A stretch of 64,000 nt of DNA, from positions 1-64,000 of the forward strand of contig DATKQM010000033.1 of assembly GCA_035532735.1 (NCBI GenBank), given 5' to 3'. The DNA is from Chersky-840 sp035532735 (GTDB taxonomy: Bacteria; Actinomycetota; Acidimicrobiia; Acidimicrobiales; UBA8190). Within the stretch, counting starts at the first letter, position 1; each line of letters starts with the position of its first letter. The position numbers and the translations under genes are program-made. Positions 31,036 through 39,849 of the stretch are shown piece by piece. The notes beneath the pieces are model-generated. The model was not told where the DNA came from, did not search any database, and saw only the letters and a list, made by a program, of their open reading frames with translations.

Positions 31036-31526
31036 TATTGATCACCAGCTTGCCCTTGCGCACGATCCAGCCATTGCATCGCCGAAACAGTCTGCGGGTG
31101 GTCACACCCGAGCAGGCGTGTCCGTTGCCTCACGACATGCTCGAGCAAAGGCCGTGCCTCTGGTGATCTGTGGTTCTTCATCAGAGAGGCGGCCAACCTC
31201 TGTTCGGCACTGAGCGTTTCCAGATCCTCCTCGCCCAGATGGGCGCGCATGCGTTCAACGATCTGTTGGCGAAGGATCAGCGCCTCACCTTGGCGTCCTG
31301 CGTGGTCCAGACGTTGTGCCACCTCCCACATGGCGTTGACGGTGAACCGGTCATCGGGCCCGTGTTTCTGCACCGCTTCCACCAGGACTCGCTGAGCGAT
31401 CTCCAACGATTGTTCAGGAGTCATTCCCTTGGAGAGAAGGCGCTCGCCCCGTTCACCCAAACCCTTGGTGAGACGACTCCAGAGGCTGGGACGTCGTGCC
31501 CATGTGTATGTGCCGGGCCACCACAT
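31035..31526 (-). CDS. Tetratricopeptide-repeat protein
   Basis: A 163-residue helical protein. At least two TPR-like units are visible in the C-terminal half, of the type with an HP/DxxT motif: LIL-to-LETLSAEQRLAASLM and LLGCDHPQTVSAMQWLDRAQ. These resemble the kinesin-light-chain-like TPR_12 repeats used in protein-protein contacts. The N-terminus is Trp/Arg-rich (WWPGTYTWARRPSLWSRL). Start ATG 31526 has GGGGAGG at 6 nt; ATG 31541 lies 8 nt after a TACGCT box and is an alternative. It lies downstream of the M20 hydrolase gene; partner unknown. Confidence 0.6.
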   Translation of the reverse strand: MWWPGTYTWARRPSLWSRLTKGLGERGERLLSKGMTPEQSLEIAQRVLVEAVQKHGPDDRFTVNAMWEVAQRLDHAGRQGEALILRQQIVERMRAHLGEEDLETLSAEQRLAASLMKNHRSPEARPLLEHVVRQRTRLLGCDHPQTVSAMQWLDRAQGQAGDQ

Positions 31527-31607
31527 GAAGGACCTCCCCATGGTGGAGCAGCGTACGGCGAAGCAACTCACCGCCGCCCGACCCGCACCGGACCATGGGC
31601 GGTGGCT

Positions 31608-32780
31608 TCAGCTGGCGCGAGTGAGCAGGTGGTCGCGCAGCACGGGGTCGGTGGCGGCGTCGATGGCCGTCCACGCCATGCTCAGCGCACCGTCGAAGAC
31701 CGCTTGTTCGGCCGAGGGACCGAGGCAGGCCGCTGCGAACTCGGCCTGGTGGTTGACCGCGCCGCGCGTCTCGATGCCGATCATGGGGTGGATCGAGGGC
31801 AAGGCCAATGAGATGTTGGCCATGTCGGTCGAGATGGTGGGACGGGCCTCGGCCCTCTCGTCGGCGGTGTAGTGCCGACCGAGCTCCTCGGCGTTGTGCC
31901 GCCACGCCTCGAGGAGGAGGTCGTCGGAGACCATGTGCGAGTACGTCGGCGCCAGGTCGGTGATCTCGAGCGAGCTCCCCGTGGCCAGGCTGCCCGCTTC
32001 GAAGCAGCGCTCGATGCGCGGGCGGAGCACAGCGAGGTCCTCGAGGGTCCGGGCCCGGACCATGAACCTCCCGAATGTCTCCTCGGGGACGATGTTGGGG
32101 GCGTCGCCACCTTTGGTCACGATGCCGTGGACCTGGTCGCCCCGACGGAGGTGCTGGCGGATGAGCCCGATGGCCACCTGGGCCACCACCATGGCGTCGG
32201 CCGCGTTGACACCCTGGTCCGGAGACGCCGAGGCATGGGCGGCCCGCCCCCGGTAGTGGACTTCGAGATGATCGACCGCCAGGCAGGTGGCGACGAGGCG
32301 GTCCTCGGGCCAGGGGTGGACCATCATCGCGGCGTGGGCGCCTTCGAAGGCGCCCCGTTCGAGGAGCAGGACCTTGCCGCCTCCACCTTCTTCGGCCGGC
32401 GTGCCGAGGACGGTGACGGTCAACCCGAGGTCGTCGGCCACACCCGCCAAGGCCATCCCCGCCCCGAGCGATGACGCCGCGATGAGGTTGTGCCCACAGG
32501 CGTGTCCCACCGCCGGGAGAGCGTCGTACTCGGCGCAGATCACGATCGACAACGGACCCGATCCCACCTGTCCCCGGACGGCGGTGGGCAGGTCGAAGGG
32601 GCCCCGTTCCACCGCGAAGCCGGCCTCGTCGAGCATGTCGCCCACACGCTGCGCGGCGCGGACCTCCTCGAAACAGAGCTCGGGCTCGTGGTGGATGGCC
32701 CGGCTCAACCCGACGAGGGCAGGTTGGAGGTCCTCGGCGGCCAGACGCGCGCTGGCCTTGGCCGCCGCGACGTCGCTCAC
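31608..32780 (-). CDS. M20-family amidohydrolase
   Basis: A 390-residue zinc hydrolase of the AbgB/HipO-like M20 group. Key parts are AIHHEPELCFEE at the N-terminus, AEYDALPAVGHACGHN with metal ligands, GTPAEEGGGGK with the catalytic Glu pair, and HASASPDQGVNAADA in the lid/dimerisation domain. It should split an amide bond of a short peptide or N-acyl amino acid in the cytosol. Its ATG overlaps the stop of the upstream carboxylase gene by four bases (ATGA), so the two are co-transcribed; that link is unusual and unexplained. Confidence 0.87.
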   Translation of the reverse strand: MSDVAAAKASARLAAEDLQPALVGLSRAIHHEPELCFEEVRAAQRVGDMLDEAGFAVERGPFDLPTAVRGQVGSGPLSIVICAEYDALPAVGHACGHNLIAASSLGAGMALAGVADDLGLTVTVLGTPAEEGGGGKVLLLERGAFEGAHAAMMVHPWPEDRLVATCLAVDHLEVHYRGRAAHASASPDQGVNAADAMVVAQVAIGLIRQHLRRGDQVHGIVTKGGDAPNIVPEETFGRFMVRARTLEDLAVLRPRIERCFEAGSLATGSSLEITDLAPTYSHMVSDDLLLEAWRHNAEELGRHYTADERAEARPTISTDMANISLALPSIHPMIGIETRGAVNHQAEFAAACLGPSAEQAVFDGALSMAWTAIDAATDPVLRDHLLTRAS

Positions 32781-34540
32781 TCGATCACTGCGATCACGTC
32801 GCCGGGCCCCACCGAATCACCCGAGGCCACCTTCACCTCGGCCACGGTCCCTGCCTTCTCGGCGGTGATGGCGTTCTCCATCTTCATGGCCTCGAGGAGA
32901 CACACCGTCTCGCCGACCTCGACGGCGTCGCCCACCGCCACGAGGATCTTGACGATGGTCCCCTGCATGGGCGCGGTGACCGATCCCGACCCCGATCCCG
33001 CCAGCGCCGCTCTCGGCTTGTGGGGTCGACCGCTGCCCCGCCCGCCGTCACCGCCGCCGTTGGAGGTCTCGGGCACCCACAGCCGCACCTCGTAGCGCCG
33101 CCCGTCGACCTCCGCCGTCACTTCGCGCAGCACCCGGGGCCCGGTGTCATCCCCATCAGCTGTGAGAGCCCCCACCGGCGCCGCCGGCGCCAGCGAGGCG
33201 AGGTCGAGGACGTCTTCCACCCACCTCGTCGAATGCCGCCCCTCGATGAAGTCGGGATGCGACAGGATCAGGACGTCGGCGGGGATGGTGGTGGCGACGC
33301 CGGTGATCACCGTCTCGTCGAGGGCCCGGAGCATCCGGCGCCGGGCCGATTCCCGGTCCTGGCCCCACACGATCAATTTGGCGACGAGGTTGTCGTAGAA
33401 CTGGCTCACGGTGTCGCCCGCCTCGTACCCGGCGTCGAGCCGGACCCCCGGTCCTCCCGGGGCCCGGAAGGTGGCGATGGTGCCGGGGGAGGGGACGAAC
33501 CGACCGCCGGCGGGGTCCTCGGCATTGATCCGGACCTCGATGGCGTGCCCGTTGCGTTGGACCTCGTCCTGAGACAACCCGAGCGGTTCACCCGCGGCCA
33601 CCCGCAACTGCCACTCGACGAGGTCGAGCCCGGTGACCAACTCGGTGACGGGGTGTTCCACCTGGAGACGGGTGTTCATCTCCAAGAAGAAGAACTCGCC
33701 GCCTTCGTAGAGGAACTCGACGGTGCCGGCGTTCACGTACCCGCACGCCTTGGCCACGGTGACCGCAGCCTCGCCCATGGCCCGCCGGACCTCGTCGGGG
33801 AACTGCGCGGCGGGGCTCTCCTCGACGAGCTTCTGATGGCGCCGCTGCGGTGAGCAGTCGCGCTCGCCGAGCCACAAGGTGTTGCCGTGGGTGTCGGCGA
33901 TGATCTGCATCTCGATGTGCCGGGGCCATTCGAGATACCGCTCGACGTAGATCTCGGGTCGGCCGAAGTACGACTGGGCCTCGCGCTGGGCCGACTCCAC
34001 CGCCTCGGCGACCTCGTCGGCCGACGAGACCACCTTCATGCCCCTGCCCCCACCGCCGTAGGCGGCCTTGATGGCGATGGGCCATCCGTGGGTGGTGCCG
34101 AACTCGGTCACCTGGGCGGGGTCGGTGATGGGCTCGGTCCGACCCGGGACACCCGACACGCCCACGGCCTCCGCGGCGCGCCGGGAGCTGATCTTGTCGC
34201 CCATGATCTCGATGGCCTCGGGGGGCGGGCCGATGAAGGTCACCCCCGAGGCGGTGATGGCCCGGGCGAAGTCGGTGTTCTCGGAGAAGAAGCCGTAGCC
34301 CGGGTGCACGGCGTCGGCGCCGCTCCGGGTGATGGCCTCGAGGATGGCCTCGGTGTTGAGATAGCTCTCCGCCGCGCTCTGGCCGCCGAGGGGATAGGCC
34401 TCGTCGGCCATCCGGACGTGCAGGGCGTCGCGGTCGAGCTCGGAGTACACCGCCACGGTGGCGATGCCCAGCTCGCGGCAGGTGCGGATGACCCGCACCC
34501 CGATCTCGGCGCGGTTGGCGATGAGGACCTTCTGGAACAC
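32777..34540 (-). CDS. Acetyl/propionyl-CoA carboxylase alpha subunit (BC-BCCP)
   Basis: A 587-residue biotin-dependent subunit. Biotin carboxylase comes first: FQKVLIANRAEIGVRVIRT, the ATP-grasp loop AAYGGGGRGMKVV, ERDCSPQRRHQK and FFLEMNTRLQVEHPVTE. A linker rich in Gly/Ser precedes the biotinyl domain with LLEAMKMENAI, whose Lys is biotinylated. It carboxylates biotin for a carboxyltransferase partner (not in the window) acting on acetyl-, propionyl- or related acyl-CoA. The frame runs on to 34798 only as antisense of birA; GTG 34540 has AAAGG at 6 nt. birA is divergent, 56 nt away, which fits the need for biotinylation. Confidence 0.93.
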   Translation of the reverse strand: MFQKVLIANRAEIGVRVIRTCRELGIATVAVYSELDRDALHVRMADEAYPLGGQSAAESYLNTEAILEAITRSGADAVHPGYGFFSENTDFARAITASGVTFIGPPPEAIEIMGDKISSRRAAEAVGVSGVPGRTEPITDPAQVTEFGTTHGWPIAIKAAYGGGGRGMKVVSSADEVAEAVESAQREAQSYFGRPEIYVERYLEWPRHIEMQIIADTHGNTLWLGERDCSPQRRHQKLVEESPAAQFPDEVRRAMGEAAVTVAKACGYVNAGTVEFLYEGGEFFFLEMNTRLQVEHPVTELVTGLDLVEWQLRVAAGEPLGLSQDEVQRNGHAIEVRINAEDPAGGRFVPSPGTIATFRAPGGPGVRLDAGYEAGDTVSQFYDNLVAKLIVWGQDRESARRRMLRALDETVITGVATTIPADVLILSHPDFIEGRHSTRWVEDVLDLASLAPAAPVGALTADGDDTGPRVLREVTAEVDGRRYEVRLWVPETSNGGGDGGRGSGRPHKPRAALAGSGSGSVTAPMQGTIVKILVAVGDAVEVGETVCLLEAMKMENAITAEKAGTVAEVKVASGDSVGPGDVIAVIE

Positions 34541-34583
34541 GCAAGACCTTTCAGCAGAGGAACTACCACACTGGCACGGCCCG

Positions 34584-34589
34584 TAGGGT
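34584..34589 (+). promoter_or_regulatory. -10 box TAGGGT, leaderless promoter of birA
   Basis: TAGGGT, then GGGTGCC (7 nt) and ATG 34597. It lies in the 56-nt divergent gap between birA and the carboxylase gene. Confidence 0.5.
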
Positions 34590-34596
34590 GGGTGCC

Positions 34597-35469
34597 ATGT
34601 CCGTGGCGCCGCTCTTCGCCGAGGTGGCGGCGCCGGCCCGAACCCGCTTCGGGCCCATCCGGCGCTTCGCCGAGATCGACTCCACCAACCGCTACCTCCT
34701 CGGCGAGGCGCGCGCCGGGGCCCCCGAGGGCACCGTGGCGGTCGCCGATTACCAGAGCGCGGGCCGGGGTCGGCTCGGGCGCCGATGGGAGGCGCCACCG
34801 AGGTCCAATCTGCTGGTCTCGATCCTCCTCCGTCCCATCCTTCGGATCGACGAGCTCCATCTCTGCACGGTGGCCGTGGCGCTGGCCGCGGCGGCGGCCT
34901 GTGAACGGGGCGCGGGAGTCGTCCCCGCTCTCAAGTGGCCCAATGACCTCCTGGTGGGCAACGCCAAGCTGGGGGGGATCCTGGCCGAAGCCCTACCTGC
35001 AGGAGCGGTCGAGCACGGCGCGCCCGCACAGAGCGCGGTGGTGGTGGGCCTCGGGCTCAATGTCGGCTGGCCACCCCCCGACGATCCTGCCGACACCACC
35101 CCCGACGTCACACCCGCTGCTCCTCCCGCTGTCTTTGTTGCTCCGGAAGTTTTTGCCACTCCGGCTACGTCGATCCGACGAGAGGCGGGGAGCGCACCCG
35201 AGCCCGTGGCCGTCCTCGGGCTGGTGCTCGAGGAGCTCGAAGGTCGGCTCGTGGACCTGGCCGACAGCGACGGTCGCCGCCGGTTGGCCTCGGAGTACCG
35301 CCGTCGCTGTGTGACGGTGGGCAGGGCCGTGCGGGTCTCGCTCCCCGACGAGGTCTTCACCGGGACGGCCACCGACATCACCCTGGAGGGCCACCTCATG
35401 GTGGACGTGGGAGCCTGCCTGCGGACCATCGCCGCGGGGGACGTCGTCCACCTGCGCGACCAGGCTTGA
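34597..35469 (+). CDS. birA: Biotin-[acetyl-CoA-carboxylase] ligase
   Basis: A 290-residue class I biotin ligase without a DNA-binding domain, so it is an enzyme and not a repressor. It makes biotinyl-AMP and attaches biotin to the AMKM Lys of the carboxylase encoded next door. Visible: IDSTNRYL, the biotin/AMP loop GRGRLGRRWEAPPRSN, and KWPNDLLVGNAKLGGILAE. A C-terminal SH3-like domain ends the protein. A Pro/Ala-rich insertion of about 40 residues follows VVVGLGLNVGWPP. ATG 34597 is the leaderless start. Confidence 0.93.
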   Translation: MSVAPLFAEVAAPARTRFGPIRRFAEIDSTNRYLLGEARAGAPEGTVAVADYQSAGRGRLGRRWEAPPRSNLLVSILLRPILRIDELHLCTVAVALAAAAACERGAGVVPALKWPNDLLVGNAKLGGILAEALPAGAVEHGAPAQSAVVVGLGLNVGWPPPDDPADTTPDVTPAAPPAVFVAPEVFATPATSIRREAGSAPEPVAVLGLVLEELEGRLVDLADSDGRRRLASEYRRRCVTVGRAVRVSLPDEVFTGTATDITLEGHLMVDVGACLRTIAAGDVVHLRDQA

Positions 35470-35561
35470 GACCCGCCCACCCCCAAAATCCCCCTCGCAC
35501 CACCGAAAACGGCTCCGGCTCGACGGGTGTCGCTTGGCCCACCGTCTACCATTGACCAACT

Positions 35562-36620
35562 ATGAAAGTGCTCGTCACCGGGGGTGCCGGCTTTATCGGG
35601 TCCAATTTCGTCCGGTACTGGGTCGAACACCACCCCGACGACGTCGTGGTCGCCTACGACGCCCTCACCTACGCCGGGAACCGCCCCAACCTGGTCGACG
35701 TGGAGGACCGGATCAGCTTCGTCCACGGCGACGTCTGCGACTCCGATCTCGCCCTCGAGACCCTGCGTGCGCATGACATCGACACGATCGTCCATTTCGC
35801 GGCCGAGTCTCACAACAGCCTCGCCGTGCTCGATCCGGGCCGGTTCTTCCGCACCAATGTCCTTGGGACCCAGGCCATGCTCGAGGCCGCCCGCCACGCC
35901 GAAGTGGCTCGCTTCCACCACATCTCCACCTGCGAGGTCTACGGCGACCTCCCCCTCGACTCCGACGATGCCTTCACCGAGGAGCACCCCTACCGCCCCC
36001 GCACCCCCTACAACGCGTCGAAGGCAGGCGCCGACCACGCCGTGCGCGCCTATGTCGAGACCTACGAGCTCCCCGCCACCATCACCAACTGCTCGAACAA
36101 CTACGGGCCCTACCAATTCCCCGAGAAGGTCATCCCGCTCTTCGCCGCCCACGCCCTCGACGACCGACCCCTGCCGCTTTACGAGTCGACCCGCAACCAA
36201 CGCGAGTGGCTCCATGTGATCGACCACTGCCGTGCCATCGAGGCCGTCCTCGAGCGCGGCCGGATGGGCGAGACCTACCACGTCGGCAGCGGGATCGAAG
36301 CGAGCATCGAGGAGATCGCCGACGCCGTCCTGGCCGCACTGGGCAAGCCCCAGTCGCTCAAGAAGATCGTCCCCGACCGTCCCGGCCACGACCGGCGATA
36401 CCTCCTCGACTGCACCAAGATCACCAAGGAGCTCGGCTGGACGCCCACCATCGGGTTCGACGAGGGCCTTGCCGAGACGGTCGGTTGGTACGCGGACAAC
36501 CGCGCCTGGTGGGAGCCCCTCATGGACCGCGCCCCGGTGGTCGAGTCCTCGTGGGGAGACGATGCCTCGGGCGAGGGCTCAACGGGTGGCAGTTCCTCGG
36601 GCCCATCTCGTTCGCGCTAG
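35562..36620 (+). CDS. rfbB: dTDP-glucose 4,6-dehydratase-like SDR with Cys at the catalytic Asp position
   Basis: An extended SDR of 352 residues, first gene of the sugar cluster. It has VTGGAGFIGSNFVRY, HFAAESHNSL, the catalytic Tyr150/Lys154 in YNASK and NCSNNYGPYQFPEKVIPL, all RmlB-like. In RmlB the motif is STDEVYGDL, with Asp as general acid; here it is STCEVYGDL, so Cys124 replaces the Asp. The usual substrate segment YGDGxxxRDW is YESTRNQREW. I have seen this variant in other actinobacterial sequences annotated as RmlB. It probably acts on a nucleotide sugar, perhaps not dTDP-glucose. A TACCAT box lies 9 nt before ATG. Confidence 0.75.
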   Translation: MKVLVTGGAGFIGSNFVRYWVEHHPDDVVVAYDALTYAGNRPNLVDVEDRISFVHGDVCDSDLALETLRAHDIDTIVHFAAESHNSLAVLDPGRFFRTNVLGTQAMLEAARHAEVARFHHISTCEVYGDLPLDSDDAFTEEHPYRPRTPYNASKAGADHAVRAYVETYELPATITNCSNNYGPYQFPEKVIPLFAAHALDDRPLPLYESTRNQREWLHVIDHCRAIEAVLERGRMGETYHVGSGIEASIEEIADAVLAALGKPQSLKKIVPDRPGHDRRYLLDCTKITKELGWTPTIGFDEGLAETVGWYADNRAWWEPLMDRAPVVESSWGDDASGEGSTGGSSSGPSRSR

Positions 36621-36644
36621 CGCGAATGACGGGGGTGTGACGCC

Positions 36645-37574
36645 ATGAAGGTGCTCGTGACCGGCGCGGGCGGACAACTCGGCACCGACGTCGTCGAGGC
36701 TCTGTCGGGCCGGGTCCCGACGGGGGGCCGCGCCGACGACCCTGCCACGGGCCGGCTCGGGCTGCGTTCTGCGTGCGAGGTGACCGCCGCGGACCATGCG
36801 CTGCTCGACGTGGCGGATCGTGACGCCGTCCAGACGATCTTCGAAGGAGTCCGCCCCCACGTCGTGATCCATGCCGGGGCGTGGACGGCGGTCGACGCCT
36901 GTGAGGGCGACCCCGACCGGGCCTACTGGGTCAACGCGCTCGGGACCCGCCATGTCGCCGAGGCGGCCCGGCGCGTCGGCGCGCACGTGGTCTACGTGTC
37001 GACCGACTACGTCTTCGACGGCACCTCGCCGCGCCCCTATCTCGAATGGGACACACCCAACCCGAGGTCGGTCTACGGCGCCAGCAAGCTCGGCGGCGAG
37101 CTCGAGCTCGACCCTTCGTCCACTGTCGTCCGGACGTCGTGGGTGTGCGGCGCCCATGGCGCCAACATGGTCCGCACCGTCTTGCGACTGGCGTCACAGC
37201 CCGGCACCATGCGCTTCGTCGACGATCAGCGTGGCAGCCCCACCTTCACCGCCGATCTCGCCGGGATCCTGGCCTTGCTCGGCACCGAGCGCCTGCCCGG
37301 TACCTTCCATGTCACCAATGCCGGGGTCACCTCGTGGTACGACTTCGCCCGGGCCGTCCTCGAGACCGCCGGACACGACCCCGGGCGGGTCGAGCCCATC
37401 ACCACCGCCGAGCTCGATCCCCCTCGTCCCGCGCCGCGTCCGGCCAACTCGGCTCTCGACAACGCCGCGCTCCGGCTCATGGGGATCGCGCTCCTCCCGG
37501 ACTGGCGCGACGCCCTCGACCGTTTGTTGGCGGCGACCGAGCCCGTCGGGGCCTCGGCGAAGGAGGCACCGTGA
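36645..37574 (+). CDS. rfbD: dTDP-4-dehydrorhamnose reductase
   Basis: An SDR of 309 residues that reduces dTDP-4-keto-rhamnose to dTDP-rhamnose. The start MKVLVTGAGGQLGTDVVEAL, HAGAWTAVDACEGDPD, STDYVFDG, the YGASKLGGE active-site Tyr/Lys, and VRTSWVCGAHGANMV are all typical of RmlD. A 20-residue insertion after the first helix (Gly/Arg-rich) is unusual. It follows rfbB by 24 nt and overlaps ugd by four bases (GTGA), so it is within an operon. rmlA and rmlC are not in the window. Confidence 0.9.
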   Translation: MKVLVTGAGGQLGTDVVEALSGRVPTGGRADDPATGRLGLRSACEVTAADHALLDVADRDAVQTIFEGVRPHVVIHAGAWTAVDACEGDPDRAYWVNALGTRHVAEAARRVGAHVVYVSTDYVFDGTSPRPYLEWDTPNPRSVYGASKLGGELELDPSSTVVRTSWVCGAHGANMVRTVLRLASQPGTMRFVDDQRGSPTFTADLAGILALLGTERLPGTFHVTNAGVTSWYDFARAVLETAGHDPGRVEPITTAELDPPRPAPRPANSALDNAALRLMGIALLPDWRDALDRLLAATEPVGASAKEAP

Positions 37575-38881
37575 CCCCGCCGAGGACCGAACCGCACGAG
37601 GTGACCACGGCCGTGATCGGGGCGGGGTATGTCGGGCTCACCACCGCCGTGGTCCTCACCCATCTGGGCTACCGGGTGACCTGTGGCGAGTCGAACCCCG
37701 CCAAGGTCCAGCAGCTGTCGCGGGGCGAGCCCACCATCGTCGAAGAGGGCCTCGGCGACATCCTCATCGGCGGGCTCGGCTCGGGTCGGCTCAAGTTCGT
37801 CCTCGGGGCCACCGAGGCCGTACGGGGCGCGGACTTCGTCTTCCTGTGCGTCCCCACCCCCCAGGGCGCGGACGGGGCCGCCGATGTGAGCTTCCTCGAG
37901 GCAGTCGTCGTCGACATCGCACCGCACCTCGAGCGCGGGGCCGTCGTGGTGAACAAGTCCACCGTCCCGGTGGGCTCGACGATCCTGGTCGAGCAGCTCC
38001 TCGACCGCCCCGACGTGGCAGTGGTGTCGAACCCGGAGTTCCTCCGCGAGGGGACGGCCATCAATGACGCTCTGCATCCCGACCGCATCGTGGTGGGTGC
38101 GGACGACCGGGCCGCGGCGGCGCGGGTGGGTGCCTTGTTCGCGTCGACCCAGGCGCCGCTCATCGTCACCGACGCGGCCACGGCCGAGACCATCAAGTAC
38201 GCGTCGAACGCCTTCCTCGCCACCAAGCTGAGTTTCGTGAACGCCGTCTCGAACCTGTGCGAGGCGGTCGGTGCCGATGTCCGCGACGTCTTGCTCGGCA
38301 TGGCCTATGACCACCGCATCGGCTTCGACTACCTCCGACCCGGCCCGGGGTGGGGAGGCTCGTGCCTTCCCAAGGACACCCGGGCCCTCATCTACATCGG
38401 GGAGCAGTCGGGCTACGACTTCTCGCTGCTGCGCGGCGCCATCGAGACCAACGAGGCCCAGCTGGCCTCGGTCATCACCAAGATCCGCGCCGCGGTGGGC
38501 GGCACGCTCCAAGGGGCGGTCGTGGCGGCGTGGGGGCTCACCTTCAAGGCCCTCACCGACGACCGGCGAGACTCACCGGCGGTGGAGATCGTCCGCAGGC
38601 TCGTCACCGAGGGTGCGACGGTGCGCGCCTTCGACCCCACGGTGCACGGGCCCGTCCCCGAGTTCCCCACCGGTGTCGAGATCCTCCCCGACGCCTACGC
38701 GGCGTGCGAGGGCGCGGCATGTGCAGTGGTCCTCACCGAATGGGAAGAGCTTCGCTGGCTCGATTTCACCAAGGTCCGCGACCTCCTCGCCGAGCCCAAC
38801 GTGATCGACGCCCGCAACCTGCTCGATCCGGCCGCCATGCGCCGCCTCGGCTTCTCCTACGTGGCCATGGGCCGTCCGTGA
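37571..38881 (+). CDS. ugd: UDP-glucose/GDP-mannose dehydrogenase family protein (UDP-glucose 6-dehydrogenase)
   Basis: A 436-residue NAD-dependent dehydrogenase making a UDP-hexuronic acid. Domains in order: an NAD-binding Rossmann domain (VIGAGYVGLTTAVVL), a central helix, and a UDP-binding domain. The catalytic Cys is in GPGWGGSCLPKDTRAL. FLREGTAINDALHPDRIV and GLTFKALTDDRRDSPA are family signatures. The next gene resembles UDP-xylose synthase, which uses UDP-glucuronate, so the two probably form a pathway. GTG 37571 overlaps the rfbD stop. Confidence 0.92.
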   Translation: MTPPRTEPHEVTTAVIGAGYVGLTTAVVLTHLGYRVTCGESNPAKVQQLSRGEPTIVEEGLGDILIGGLGSGRLKFVLGATEAVRGADFVFLCVPTPQGADGAADVSFLEAVVVDIAPHLERGAVVVNKSTVPVGSTILVEQLLDRPDVAVVSNPEFLREGTAINDALHPDRIVVGADDRAAAARVGALFASTQAPLIVTDAATAETIKYASNAFLATKLSFVNAVSNLCEAVGADVRDVLLGMAYDHRIGFDYLRPGPGWGGSCLPKDTRALIYIGEQSGYDFSLLRGAIETNEAQLASVITKIRAAVGGTLQGAVVAAWGLTFKALTDDRRDSPAVEIVRRLVTEGATVRAFDPTVHGPVPEFPTGVEILPDAYAACEGAACAVVLTEWEELRWLDFTKVRDLLAEPNVIDARNLLDPAAMRRLGFSYVAMGRP

Positions 38882-39849
38882 CGGCCCGTCGTGCCCCGGG
38901 CGGACGCCGCGTCGTCGTCACGGGTGGGGCGGGGTTCCTCGGCTCGCACCTCTGTGAGGCCCTCGTGGCCCGGGGAGAGCGCGTCGTGGCGATGGACGAT
39001 CTCTCCACCGGCGTGGCCGACAACCTGCACTCGCTCAGCGCCGAAGGCGAGTTCGAGCTCGTGGTGGCGGATGTGAGCGAAGGGATCGTCGTCGACGGTG
39101 ACGTCGACGCGGTGCTCCACTTCGCCAGCCCCGCCTCGCCGCCGGACTACCTGGCCCGACCGCTCGAGACCCTGGCCGTGGGGAGCGAGGGGACGCGCCA
39201 CGCCTTGGCCCTCGCCTCTGCCCATGAGGCCCGCTTCATCCTGGCCTCGACCAGCGAGGTATACGGCGACCCCCTCGTCCATCCCCAGCCCGAGTCGTAC
39301 TGGGGCAACGTGAACCCGGTGGGACCCCGCAGTGTCTACGACGAGGCCAAGCGATTCGCCGAGGCACTCACCATGGCGACGCATCGGGCTAAGGGCCTCG
39401 ACATCGGCATCGTCCGCATCTTCAACACCTATGGCCCGAGGCTTCGCCCCGGTGACGGGCGCGTGGTGTCGAACTTTCTCGTCCAGGCCATCGAGGGGCG
39501 CCCCCTCACCGTCTACGGCGACGGGTCCCAGACGCGCAGTCTCTGCTTCGTGGAGGACGAGGTGGCGGGGATCCTGGCCCTGCTCGACTCGACGCTCACG
39601 GGGCCGGTCAACATCGGGAACCCCAACGAGCTGACGGTGCTCGACCTCGCCCACGCCGTCTTGGCGTTGACGGGGTCGGACTCGAAGATCGTCTTCGAGC
39701 CGCTACCCACCGACGACCCCACCCGTCGGCGCCCCGACATCACCGTGGCCCGTCGTGAGCTGGGATGGGAGCCGGTCGTGGCTCTGGAAGAGGGCCTGCG
39801 CCGGACCGCCGAATTCTTCGCCACCGGCGGGGCCGGAGGTCGGCCATGA
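38878..39849 (+). CDS. UDP-glucuronate decarboxylase-like SDR (UDP-xylose synthase)
   Basis: An extended SDR of 323 residues. VVVTGGAGFLGSHLCEAL binds NAD. The motif FASPASPPDYLARPLETL is distinctive for UDP-glucuronate decarboxylases. STSEVYGDPLVHPQPESYWG, then YDEAKRFAEAL, supplies the catalytic Thr/Ser, Tyr and Lys. RIFNTYGPRLRPGDGRVVSN is another family signature. It would turn UDP-glucuronate from the upstream dehydrogenase into UDP-xylose. The start overlaps the ugd stop by four bases. Confidence 0.85.
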   Translation: MTARRAPGGRRVVVTGGAGFLGSHLCEALVARGERVVAMDDLSTGVADNLHSLSAEGEFELVVADVSEGIVVDGDVDAVLHFASPASPPDYLARPLETLAVGSEGTRHALALASAHEARFILASTSEVYGDPLVHPQPESYWGNVNPVGPRSVYDEAKRFAEALTMATHRAKGLDIGIVRIFNTYGPRLRPGDGRVVSNFLVQAIEGRPLTVYGDGSQTRSLCFVEDEVAGILALLDSTLTGPVNIGNPNELTVLDLAHAVLALTGSDSKIVFEPLPTDDPTRRRPDITVARRELGWEPVVALEEGLRRTAEFFATGGAGGRP

